A stretch of 64,000 bases of DNA. Origin: Aporrectodea caliginosa. Lineage: Eukaryota; Annelida; Clitellata; Crassiclitellata; Lumbricidae. Numbering within the stretch: the first letter of the stretch is position 1; each line of letters begins with the position of its first letter. Below the pieces are notes generated by a model. That model was given only the letters and a program-made list of their open reading frames with translations. It made no database searches and was not told where the DNA came from. Location of the stretch: assembly GCA_020284085.1 (NCBI GenBank), contig JACEVL010000690.1, forward strand, positions 67,501 to 131,500, in the 5' to 3' direction. Of this stretch, positions 41,101 through 51,362 are shown piece by piece. A program made the position numbers and the translations under genes.

Positions 41101-43192
41101 ATCATATAGCTGAGTGATAACCAGCATAAACATGTAAGGACCTGTTAATTACCTGTTCGTAATTGCTTTTCAGAAAGACTAGTATCAAAGGATAATCCGA
41201 AAACAAAGTATGCGGTGCAGCAGAAAGTTGGCTCAGGGTGAGTCAAGTTCAAATATAAAAACTTATTCTTGTGCAATTCCACCATCATGATTTAATTTTT
41301 TGTCATGAATATTATATAATATATTAAGTTTGTATAAAATTACTGTTAATAGAAGACAGATGATGCAGTTTTTGTACTATTTTGATTGTATGTGCCTATT
41401 TTCAAAATTCAAGTCCAATCCTTAGTGACATAAAAGCTAATCTGATACAATCCAGCGTGAAATAGAAAATATCTGAATAAACAGTTGAAACTGTTTATTG
41501 ATTCATGAAACACTGAGACAAATACAAGCCAATTGCAAAGTAATAATTTATAAGTTGATGTTATCCAATTTAATTTGACCTAATCCATATAAGTGGGTCT
41601 GATGGATTACTGGAGACAAACGTCATTGACAACATCACAGGACAGCCAATCATTTTTAATTTTTGATCTGATTTAATCTAATCCAGCCTGAAAAATGGAA
41701 ACTAATTTAATGTAGGTATGATTTCATTTCATGTTTGTCTTAGTGCATCTGGAATGGTTTGTTTGGCCCGAGACATTCAAACAAATCAGTCGGTCGCAAT
41801 TAAAAAGATGGACTTGAACCATCAGCCAAAGAAAGAACTGATTATCACTGAGATCGAAGTGATGCAGGAATATCGCCACCCGAACATAGTCAACTACATC
41901 GAGAGCTATCTCGTTGACAACAACAATGAACTCTGGGTTGTCATGGAGTACCTCGAGGGCGGGGCTCTGACTGACGTTGTCACGGAGACCGTGCTCAACG
42001 AGGGACAGATTGCGGGCATCTGCCTGAAGTGTCTGGATGCACTGGCTTTCCTCCATCGACAGGATATCATTCACCGTGACATAAAGAGCGACAATGTCTT
42101 GCTTGGGATGAACGGAGAAGTTAAGCTGACTGATTTTGGGTTCTGCGCCCAGATCACGCCTGATAGGAGCAACCGGACAACGATGGTTGGAACGCCATAC
42201 TGGATGGCACCGGAGGTCGTTTCCAAGTGGGTCTTTCTATATGTTGTTGTTTATCTGTGAATGTGATACATAAACACACCCTACAGACATGTATATGTGA
42301 ATACAGGTACTTGCACGTGGTATAGTGGTTGATATGAATGAGTGAACCATCATTGTATGAATCATAAAATTTAGCTAGGGTTTGGGCTGTAATCTGGACT
42401 AACCTGAGATGTTGTGGAAGACAGTGAGTGTTCGAGTTGAAACTTAATGGACTGTCGAATAATTATTATCGTGGGCTGCGCAGTGGAGATGATGTGTGGC
42501 AGAAAGGACAGTTGAATAGATGACTAAAGGCGTTAGACGTCTTCAGGACAGATTCTTCTTTCTACTTCTGTGCAAACAACTTGGTCATTACACGGAGTTG
42601 AGCCCATAACTGCATGATCCATGGCCAAGCATATTACCAATAGACAATTCTTTTGCTTGCCTTTGAGAGATTCTTACACGGCAGTATATATTTTGATTAA
42701 TATAATATTATTATCCAGATTAATATTACATTATATATTATCCAGATATCCAACTGACTTATTAATTATGTTGTTATATTTCAGACAAATGAGTTTGATT
42801 TATAATGAACAGAAAGCTTAACTAAGCTAATTTTAAACTGGAGAAGTCAAAACATTTTGATTTTCAGAAAAAAGTACAGCTACAAAGTTGACATCTGGAG
42901 CATCGGTATCATGGTGATCGAGATGATCGAAGGTGAGCCGCCCTACTTAAATGAGAGCCCTCTGCGAGCGCTCTTCCTTATCGCCTCGATGGGAAAACCA
43001 GAGATCAAGAGCAAGAAGAAGCTTTCCAAGGAGCTAATTGATTTCCTAGATCGCTGTCTTGTCGTCAATCCTGACCAGCGGGCGTCTGCTTCAGAATTAC
43101 TCGATCACCCGTTTTTGAAGAAAGCATCTAATCTGGCTAGCCTCAAGCAAAACATTGTAGCTGCAAAGCGTTCGAAAGTAGCTTTATCCTAA
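37924..43192 (+). CDS. PAK-like: p21-activated kinase (PAK) family Ser/Thr kinase
   Basis: Exons: 37924-38138, 38429-38662 (3' part uncertain), 40469-40589, 41174-41237, 41744-42226, 42868-43192. All AG/GT; phases agree except at the second junction. Order: short basic N-terminus, CRIB-like box, autoinhibitory-switch segment, acidic spacer, [13 protein letters not shown] pre-kinase helix, then the STE20 kinase domain. [19 protein letters not shown] and [12 protein letters not shown] are all intact. It would phosphorylate cytoskeletal and signalling substrates downstream of Rac/Cdc42. About 480 aa, against 524-545 for vertebrate PAK1-3; the Pro-rich Nck-binding N-terminus is absent or lies in an unseen upstream exon. 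A poly(A) signal AATAAA is at 43470. The gene is convergent with the GH3 gene. Confidence 0.85.
38429..38662 (+). CDS. PAK exon 2: inhibitory segment, frame break
   Basis: Acceptor ttatttcaacag, phase 2, reads [20 protein letters not shown], matching the PAK segment after the CRIB box. It then becomes acidic/Ser-rich ([12 protein letters not shown]). From about 38597 the protein-like frame shifts: [19 protein letters not shown] is read in a different frame and ends at donor AAG|GTGGTC, phase 0, which fits exon 3. Staying in the first frame gives a stop in what would be the next intron and the wrong phase. A 1-nt indel, an unseen intron or a mutated copy would explain it. Confidence 0.55.
38697..38790. 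repeat. AAT/AAC/AGT trinucleotide tract
   Basis: Mixed (AAT)n, (AAC)n and (AGT)n. A minus-strand frame of about 40 codons next to it ([20 protein letters not shown] region, 38790-38904) looks protein-like but I cannot assign it. Confidence 0.8.
38937..39180 (-). mobile_element. LINE 3' end, AATC-type junction
   Basis: Degenerate AATC repeats then a ctttttattg core, and an aagggcctaagccccgctga block resembling that after the 34.34-kb copy. Located in a PAK intron, antisense to the gene. Confidence 0.5.
39245..39640. repeat. TATG/TGTA microsatellite region
   Basis: Imperfect tatgtatgtatatatgtatg repeats over about 400 bp. Tyr/Ile/Met-rich frames on both strands are artefacts. It lies between matching 'tgacttgcgccattgtttgc...' and '...ggttgccagtcaaagggtt' ends, so it may be the core of an inserted foldback-like element (about 39210-39665). 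Confidence 0.85.
39680..40125 (-). pseudogene. CR1/Rex-like LINE ORF2 C-terminus and 3' end
   Basis: The minus strand reads [12 protein letters not shown], then in a neighbouring frame [20 protein letters not shown], and [19 protein letters not shown], the usual C-terminal order of CR1-type ORF2, with frameshifts. It ends with the 3' motif gggcgctatataaatt (rc of 39687-39702). Lies antisense in a PAK intron. Confidence 0.8.
40469..40589 (+). CDS. PAK exon 3: pre-kinase linker
   Basis: Acceptor aattctgtag, donor CTAA|GTGAGT, phase 0 to 1. Reads [20 protein letters not shown] then [20 protein letters not shown]. The last part matches the KMTDEEILEKL helix found just before the PAK kinase domain. 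Confidence 0.75.
40708..41050. repeat. ~31-bp degenerate tandem repeat in PAK intron
   Basis: About ten units around tggcagtgaatttatgaata and tgc-tgat, diverged and of variable length. Confidence 0.8.
41174..41237 (+). CDS. PAK exon 4: start of kinase domain
   Basis: Acceptor attgcttttcag, donor TCAGG|GTGAGT, phase 1 to 2. Reads [20 protein letters not shown] then SG, the strand leading into the Gly-rich loop (GxGxxGxV completed in the next exon). Confidence 0.85.
41270..41385. repeat. Local duplicated segment, copy 1
   Basis: A segment of about 120 bp with gcaattccaccatcatgatt and attactgttaatagaagac recurs at 43672-43800, downstream of the PAK stop, in the same orientation with small indels. 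Copy 1 is intronic. Confidence 0.8.
41744..42226 (+). CDS. PAK exon 5: kinase N-lobe, catalytic and activation loops
   Basis: Completes the Gly loop (GSGASGMV). VAIKK carries the ATP-binding Lys; [13 protein letters not shown] holds the alpha-C Glu. HRDIKSDN is the catalytic loop, DFGFCAQIT the Mg-binding loop, and [13 protein letters not shown] carries the activation-loop Thr and APE. Donor CCAA|GTGGGT, phase 2. Confidence 0.95.
42868..43192 (+). CDS. PAK exon 6: kinase C-lobe and stop
   Basis: Acceptor ttttgattttcag. Reads [34 protein letters not shown] and [20 protein letters not shown], then a short tail ending KRSKVALS and TAA at 43190. Typical C-lobe of group I PAKs. Confidence 0.95.
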
Positions 43193-43469
43193 GGCTAGTT
43201 TTCAAATGAGTTTTACAATGCTCCCCGCTTTTCTAATTTTCTACCTTCGACCATCTTCTTTTGTCACAGGTGCCTTCCACAGGCTTTTCATGTTAATTCA
43301 ATAGCTACAGTTTCATTTAGAACTAAAAATCCAACATAAAACCGTTTAGAAATCTGTTAAAGTTTCAAAATTCAATTTAGTTTTGCTCCTAGTATATGTG
43401 TGATTAGATATCTTATTAGTTGCCTTGGAAGAGTGCTAAATGTACTCGAATGAATTTTTGGTGTGAGTG

Positions 43470-43475
43470 AATAAA
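43470..43475 (+). terminator. Candidate poly(A) signal of the PAK gene
   Basis: AATAAA about 280 bp after the stop codon, in AT-rich 3' UTR-like sequence. It is the first canonical hexamer downstream. Confidence 0.5.
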
Positions 43476-43671
43476 GATTGAGAGCAGCTGAAATTATTTT
43501 AAAAGGAACTATGCGATAAGCCAAAGTGAATTGCTAAATTTGAAGCTGAATCAGTATTTTATAAGTGCTCTACATAAATATTTTTCATTATGCTCTGTTT
43601 TGCTGACATTTTCTGAGTTGCGAGAAAGGATTATGGGATAGCCAGAAGAATGCATTGTAAATTTCACATTA

Positions 43672-43800
43672 TGCAATTCCACCATCATGATTTAATTTTT
43701 TTGTTACAGAATAGCTTCAGTTGTCATGATTATTATATAATATATTAAAGTTTGTATAGAATTACTGTTAATAGAAGACTGGTGATGCAGTTTTATACTA
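43672..43800. repeat. Local duplicated segment, copy 2
   Basis: Partner of 41270-41385, carrying an extra ~20 bp (acagaatagcttcagttg) in the middle. Confidence 0.8.
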
Positions 43801-44144
43801 TTAAATGTAAAGTGAGCGAATATGAATTTGCAATTGGCCGTTAATTATGGAACTTGAAATGTGTTGAATTAGTTTCGGTTTGTTTTGCAAGCTCCATAAC
43901 TAATAATATATCAGTTTTTCATTGAGTTGACGTTCTATGTTCGTATGATTATGCTTGAAATTGTTAAATGTGATTGATTTTGTTTTGAATTTTGACATTT
44001 ACCCTAGAATTGGCTGTGAACATTTTCGATTACTGTTTCTCTTATTGGCTAGGCAAGGCAATCGCACATTTAGTGCAGCAGTTATAAGGTCTCTCAGTCG
44101 TTAACCAATTTTCGTTTATAGGCACTGACTAGGTACATTTACTT

Positions 44145-44735
44145 GTGTACATATAGGGAGCTGCCAAAGTCTGCGATCCATAAATATTTTCTGAGAACTT
44201 CCTGGTAGAGCGCTTTGGGTGCTATGAAAATGTCATGTATGTAATTGACCGTGTGCTTTGGAGGAACTGTTTAGGAGATGCAAATTACACCAACCAGGAA
44301 GTAATTGAGTATGGGTGCGTGGAGATGGTTGAATTTTAACGTGCTGGCATGAAGATCATAAGGACCTGGGTTCGATACCCGCTAGCCCCATAAGGTTGAC
44401 TCAGCCTTCAACTCCCTAGGAGGCAACTAATATGAGCTGTAGGACAGATGGGCACCTTGCAGGCTGCCATATAGTTAAATTCGACTCCTGTTAAACTTGT
44501 TATCATCTGTGACCACTATATCATGTAATCTTGCTGCATACTTGTCATTTTGAATATTAAAATAAACGAATATTATTATTATTATTATGTATGCTTGTGT
44601 ATATATAGGGAACTGGCAAAGTCTTGGTAGAGTGCCGTGGGTGCTATGAAAATGTTATGTAATTGAGTGTTTGCATTGGAGGAATTGTTTAAGAGATGGA
44701 GATGATGCCAACCAGGAAGTAATTGAGCGTCTACT
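44145..44735. repeat. ~160-bp direct repeat flanking a SINE
   Basis: 44145-44320 and 44586-44735 share tatataggga-ctg-caaagtct, 'gggtgctatgaaaatgt' and 'accaggaagtaattgag' in the same order. The SINE 44322-44590 lies exactly between, so a tandem duplication and a SINE insertion happened here. Confidence 0.75.
44322..44590 (+). mobile_element. tRNA-derived SINE, family 1 copy 1
   Basis: A pol III B box, ggttcgatacc, at about 44370. Downstream blocks cttcaactccctaggag, aggacagatggg and gcaggctgccata are shared with 55066-55335, and the element ends in an (ATT)n tail. An A box is not clear in this copy. Confidence 0.8.
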
Positions 44736-45372
44736 GCTCGATATCTTACAGAGAAGCATTCTGCAAATTTTGCAAAAGCTGTATTTTTCTGTTTGCATTG
44801 TTTTTGTGAGATTCTTAAAAGGTGCTGTATAAGGTGTATTGATACACACATACATAGGTGTATTGATACACACACATACATGTGTACAATCATTTGCATA
44901 CATACAGTATATTCGATTTCAGTGAACATTTACATGATGGTAGTTTATTATATTTACATTACAATGTGTTATCATACATTTGCATTACAATACGTTGCCT
45001 TACATTACGGTACATGTATCGTACAGTGCTGTGCCTCAGATAGACTGTTGCATAGTACGATGAATTTACTTTGAAGGTGTGAACTGCAAATTATGATATT
45101 TCTGTTTATGTTTCTGTGTGAAGAACTAGTTGATAAACTTTGTACTCGTTGATAACTGTTGAAGTTTGTCTGTCGTTATGTGTGCATGTTATCAGTTGAT
45201 ATGATTTCTACACTTGGAAGTCCTTAGAGCGTGACGCCTGCAAGCCATATCAGTCACAAGTAAGGTTGTTATGACATGGTTACTGTCAAATGCGGAATTA
45301 AATCATGCGTTGCAATTTTCCTTTGTAGTCGTTTATGTTTGTAGTGGGAGTTGATGGAGTGTTTGATCCATA

Positions 45373-45682
45373 CAGGTGTATGAGGCATACTGTTCAGGTG
45401 TATGAAGCATACTGTTCAGGTGTATGAAGCATACTGTTCAGGTGTATGAAGCATACTGTTCAGGTGTATGAAGCATACTGTTCAGGTGTATGAGGCATAC
45501 TGTTCAGGTGTATGAGGCATACTGTTCAGGTGTATGAGGCATACTGTTCAGGTGTATGAAGCATACTGTTCAGGTGTATGAGGCATAAGGTGTATGAAGC
45601 ATACTGTTCAGGTGTATGAGGCATACTGTTCAGGTGTATGAGGCATACTGTTCAGGTGACTGTTCAGGTGTATGAAGCAGTG
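45373..45682. repeat. 22-bp minisatellite, about 14 units
   Basis: Units are caggtgtatgargcatactg plus tt, alternating between gaggc and gaagc variants. Two shortened units lie near 45590 and 45655. Confidence 0.97.
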
Positions 45683-47745
45683 TTGATGACTGTTGCACCT
45701 TTACTGTGCAACTTTGCACTTCCATCTACAGTGTGGACCCGTTTACATGCTCCTGGTTAACGTGCCATTCTGCTTATGTTATGTCCCCAAAGCTATTAAC
45801 TTAACATGTCATACTAGTTAACTCACCATGTAAGAATGGCAGTGTAACGCTAAATATTTACTTTTTCAGCATTGTCCCTTTTTGAACATGGCCTTGTATA
45901 TATCACAAGGCATGTTCTCCAACAATTCCGTGTTAACAAGTCCACACTGGATCTGGAATGGTCTTCTGTCGATCTCTAAATTGTTTTTCAGATCAGGCTA
46001 GCGAGCTTCTGTCAAACCTGCTTCTGTCAGGTTTGTTATCCCGTTTTTACTGCGGATGTATATAACCTTCTGAAAGTGTTAAAATTTTGGTGAATATGAA
46101 GAGTTTGGACAATTATAGGCTAGCTGGCAGGATTTTGACAAAAGTGTAGCTGTTGCTGTCTTAGAAGCAGATTTATCAAGTGTCCTATTTGGGGGATTCT
46201 AAGCCCCAACGAGTTAAAGGCACTACTCTGGATACATATGTATGTGCTGTTGGTGCCTTACGTCTCCAATGGAGAGACTTGTTTCATATGTCATGAATAC
46301 TATTGAATAGGCTCTAGCTACCTTATACTGGCGTTATAATTTACGTTGAAACGAGATCCATGTCATCAGAAAACACCATTAATTGTGTAAAGTACATCTA
46401 TTTTGTATACGTCTGTGTACTTTGGTGGCCAACTGGCTGAGCATTCGCCTTGTAATGCAGTGTGCAGGTTCAAACATCTGAGGCTTACTATTCCTATTAT
46501 ACTATACCTCTTTCCATTCATGACCTTAACTTTCCTTACCTGATCGTAGGAACTTTGAGTGAGTCCCTCACATAGTGCTCATTGCTATCAATGATGCCGT
46601 CAATGGAAAGTGGTGTGCAATATAGTAATGGACTCAATTCGCTTTTGACTTGCTTGAAGCATGCGGTTTCATTGCAGCAATGTTCCTAGTCGGGCACTTG
46701 GTTAACACGTGAATACTTAAGCAAATTGTTTACTTAAACCGATACTTTGCTACACTTGTCCATCCGTTTTTTCACTGCAACGAATTTGTATATCTGGTAA
46801 TTTTGCTTTAAAAGTCCGTTTAGGTTTTCTTTATCCGTCCAGCGAGCCGTGTACAACCGTCCAGAGATTATTGTACTATTCTAAAACTTATCTTTTGGAC
46901 TGATGTTGCAGGTGGTTAAAGGCCGTTTCGTATTTTTGCATACTCAATGAAAAATATGTTAAATACTGTTATGTTAAAAGCTGTTTCATACTTTTGCATT
47001 AATCTGTGAAAAATGTTGTACGGTGTGCTCAGTTTGGTTTGTAGAAACTCTTCTGTTGCAATGCTGACTACCGCGCCATGGCTGCTTTAACTTAACTGAT
47101 CTTTGGAAAAACATTTGAAGTAACGAAACATTTGTTTGTTGATCCTTCTCAACACTTTAATGACGAGCTGCATTGGTTTCCCAGTCACTTTCAATACACT
47201 CTGTCATGTTAAAACACCAAGAAAAATACAGGAAACAATTAAGTGCCCTTTAAAAGCACAGCAAGATATTCATGTAATTCCATTTTGAAACAGACGCATA
47301 TAATAATAGGACCGAGATTACAACTGACATTAATATAAATACCATTTACACTGGAATGCAAGAAATCATATGAAACGTACGTAATAAACAGATGGAAAAG
47401 GGAAGCAAATGTTCACCAAACACATACTCTCATGAGGGGAATTTGAAATGATGGGGACAGCTACTGCAAATTTAACAATACTGTTACCGTAAAAATCACA
47501 TTGATTAGCCCAGTTTTAAAATACCCTACAACTGTGACCATACAAAATAACTGATTTGCACAGTTTAAAGTATCCTTTAAAAGGAAGATGGCGAGAAATC
47601 AGAATAAACCTACATGTCGATATGGATCAAGAAATCATTCAACTAAAATACTTTGTATTAATTTGATCATCTGATGCTAATTTGTAAGAGCACATTACGT
47701 CGCTTGTGTTCCAACAGTTGCACCAAACGTGGTGCTAATATCTCT
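45683..47745. other. Intergenic region between convergent PAK and GH3 genes
   Basis: Contains a tRNA-like SINE at about 46.43 kb and a ~60-bp duplication (46921-46965 and 46978-47025, sharing gtttc-ta-ttttgcat). A possible tiny LINE fragment reads ELHWFPSHFQYTL near 47168. I see no further gene and no clear poly(A) signal for the GH3 gene. Confidence 0.45.
46430..46640 (+). mobile_element. tRNA-derived SINE, second family
   Basis: A-box-like tggccaactgg and B-box-like ggttcaaacat are spaced about 35 bp apart, close to tRNA spacing. The body carries cttaccttac-type sequence and there is no tail repeat. Boundaries are approximate. Confidence 0.5.
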
Positions 47746-50700
47746 TCAAGGTGCTATCAGAATTGTCGCTTGAAGGATGTTTGAACCAACATCAGTCTCC
47801 TGGTCTGGTTGTTGACCACCAACGTAGATATCAATCACACCTGAAATGGAAAACAAATGTACTATTATTATTTCTAATATCCAGATAACATAATACCCTG
47901 GAATGGGTAGATCTAGTCTATTATTTATTACTATTATTATTATATTAAAGTACTATTATCATTACATGTATTATTACATTTATGTTTTAACCCAAAGGAT
48001 TAAATTACATATCCCACACACAAGAATAAGTCAAGAGAGAATTACTTTACCATGCTTTCAATGGAAGTCACTTTATTTATCAACACAGAAAAACAGTTAA
48101 CTAACCTAAAATTACCCTTCTTTTTACCTTAATTAATCTACAGTACCTTACTGATAATTACCTAATATTACCATGAATGAATGACTACGACAATTTCTAC
48201 AGCGCCATAACACGGCACATGCCGTTACAAGGGCGCTTTAACAAGCTCAACACTGAATCAGAGATATGCTTTTTCAAAGTAATGTCTTGAGCCTGGACTT
48301 GAATGACTCTGGACAGAGTAGGTGCAGATCGTATTGAAGGTGGAATGCCATTCCAGCATCTGGGTCCAGCCACGGAAAAGGCACGATCACCAAAGCCTGT
48401 TCTTGATTTCCGCACCTGCAGATCGCCCTTCGCCTCTGATCTCAAAGGTCTTTAAGGTTCGACGACACACTCACGCAACACTCTGCAAGGTACCCCGGCG
48501 CCACCATACCACAATTTATCTTGAGTAAACCTTATTTAAACTTACCTTATCCAAAATACCTTACTTTACCGTACCTTCGCTTACCTTTTCATACCATACC
48601 CACACAATACTGTGCTAGCTGAATTCAGATCCCATGGTTATACCTGGGTGGAGAATGAATCCCTTGACATCATCCCAGATCATCAGCTGTTCGGCTTTCA
48701 CTTGTAGTTCAATCATCTGTGGCTGGTCAGAGACTGGAATCATAGTTCTTGAAATGGCCACCATCTGGCGCTGTGGCATCACCACTGGACAGTCCCGCCA
48801 ACTGACGTACACCTGCGTCACCTGAAAAACCAATTTACTTATTTATTCAGAGCACTTCTTCTTTGAATGAAGTCAGTAAATTTGAATCTGAGCCACTGAT
48901 GAGCATATGAAAGAGCAAACCAGTTACCAAGCTGCTCTTGTGCCCGTGCATCAGCTGAATTCTAGTTTCATCACAGGATCCAGAATGGTTGACCTAATGG
49001 AACCGGGAGCACATGTCCTCCAATCCTTAGGTCGAGTGCGACATCAAGTTGATATGTTCTCAACGCATTTTCGCATTTTTATGCGTTTGTCAATTCGTCC
49101 GATAGTAAACTATTTTTAAATTGTATGCTGATGCTATATTATTACAGAGTAAAATAGCATTGGAGCTAAACTACAATACTCTAAGTGGCACATTGTGCCA
49201 TTAACAAAGCATGATCAAAGCCCACAGTCAATGAGCTACACACCAGTTCGCTAGTGCACACTGGCAGGGCACTGGGTCAGTAGCCAAATGATTGTGGGCT
49301 TGAGCCTGCCAAGTAGGGTCCATGTAATGACCCTGAACAAGTTGTGCACTCTTTCATGCCTCAGATTCAGCCTTACCAATCTGACAAGCAATATAAATAT
49401 CAAAACAAATAAATAAAACCAGTTGTTGCCTTCCCAGAGCAATCTTTCCTCACCTCGTCCGAATCGTACGGTCCGGCATTGTAGCAGTTGACGGTGATTT
49501 TCACGAGATCATCCGAGGAATTGACAACCGTAGGATTGAAGACGAGGTCGGAATATTTAAATTTGGCATAGGACAATCCGTATCCGAATGGGTACAAAGG
49601 AGCACCTGGTCCTTTGAAGTAGCGATATGTGCGACCTTCCATCGAATAGTTTGTCATCGGTGGAACCTAGAATACGAAAACCAAAAATACATAAATAAAT
49701 ACGTCATACATCGCACCCTTGTAATGGCATGGCTGCTACGGTGCCATATAAATTGTCATTATTATTATTATTATTGCAACACAGGTACTACATAAATGCC
49801 CAGTTAAGTGAAAATATATTCACATAAAGAAAAGAAACATTCATATTCATGAATTCAACAAGCGATCATGCATATTCATAATTTCACATCCAGATAATTA
49901 TGGGTCTAGTGCGCCATTTGTTGAAGACTTGAGCGTTAGACGTTGGCGCAGCAGACGTTACAAATAAATAATTAATAATATTCAAAATTTCACATCCAGT
50001 TCATCAGTATTCATGATGGCAGCATCGTCTTATGTTGCCCCTTCTAAATGTATGTAAAGATGGACCCCAGAATGAGCATTCGAGGCTGTTGCAATGACTG
50101 ACCTGAGCAATTGATAGCGGCCATGTGTATGGCAAACGTCCAGCAGGACTTACAACGCTCTTCCCATCCTTGGTAAAGAGAACAGCACGAAGCGCAGCAC
50201 CAGTTGACTGTGCAGGAAGGAAGCACTGCACTATGGCACCAGCGCTTGCACTAAGCTTTGCCAAGGTAATATCCAAAGGTCCACCAGAAAATATCAACAC
50301 GATGACTGGCCTTTTTGCTGGAAAAAAATTGTTTATACATTTATTTCTTTATTTATTTCAAAAGCAATATTTATGAATTTTTATAATGTATTGGAAAAGA
50401 ATATTTATGCAATTATGCTCTTATTTATTTGAAAAAAATATTTATTTATACATTTATTTTCTATTAACGTTTCTGTACATATTGCTATCTTAAGCTGGAA
50501 ATTTTTATGGCACTTTTTTACTCATTTCAACCCAACTCTATGCAGATTACATAAAAATTCAAAACAAGTAAAAAACTTAAAACACTAATCACACATTTTT
50601 AGATGCATGCACATCAGCCAAAACCTTAACCTGGTTTGTATAATCTATTTATTTAATAATTAATTTGTCTATAATCATGATTATTTCTTCATATTTGTTG

Positions 50701-51362
50701 TATTTGTATAGCATGCGTGACCTCTCGATACAGACTGGACTTCTCCAATAGGTTATGGCTTCACTTCAAGTGACATCGACTTATGCCTTCCCATTTCGAC
50801 AGTGATGCCATTGATTAACTTAGCTTAGATTGGCTCGTGGCTGATTGGCTAAACACTATCAGTCCCTCACCATGTCATCCGGGATGCAAAACTCCCCGTT
50901 GAGAATTTGTAACTGAATCAGGACATGGTAGCCGATTTGTAAAAGCACATCACCTTGTAATGCAGGAAGTATGGGTAGAAGCCAACCCAAGACTGTTACT
51001 GCATAGGAATCTTGAGAAAGTCGTTCCCTGACAATTGCTCAGCATCATCAATTGCTGCTTGGTCATTACATAGTGGTGCTTAATAAATGCATAATAATAA
51101 TAAACCTAAGGAGATGTTGCCTGGTTATCTGGTTATTGGAACTGCAGTTGTCAAGTCTGCACTTCATCTGAGAGATACTTCAATCTGAGGACCATGCCGT
51201 GTAATAAATGATCGGTTAGTTTACCTTATCCTAGTTCAACCTCGATGCACTCAAACTGTTTAATGAACCAACCGTAGGCCATGACGTCCTCCATCAGCTG
51301 CTCCTGGTGACCGGGAAGGTTCAAGGACGATCGGTCGTAGCCCTCGCCCTCCACCTGCTGAC
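47746..51362 (-). CDS. GH3 exons 7-11: acid/base segment, sandwich and FnIII-like end
   Basis: Exon 7 (51362-51273) GQQVEGEGYDRSSLNLPGHQ. Exon 8 (50317-50103) KRPVIVLIFSGGPLDI to GRLPYTWPLSIAQ. Exon 9 (49666-49454) VPPMTNYSMEGRTYRYFKG then FGYGLSYAKF. Exon 10 (48821-48644) VTQVYVSWRD to GFILHPG. Exon 11 (47840-47746) VIDIYVGGQQPDQETDVGSN to the TGA. The IYVGG end is the terminal strand of the fibronectin-III-like domain typical of this GH3 class. Confidence 0.92.

Noticed and set aside
44345..44400. Possible tRNA gene
   Set aside because: Has a good B box but no cloverleaf and continues into a SINE body with ATT tail.
47160..47220. LINE fragment (ELHWFPSHFQYTL)
   Set aside because: Suggestive of the LHWLP motif but only about 14 residues, too short to annotate.
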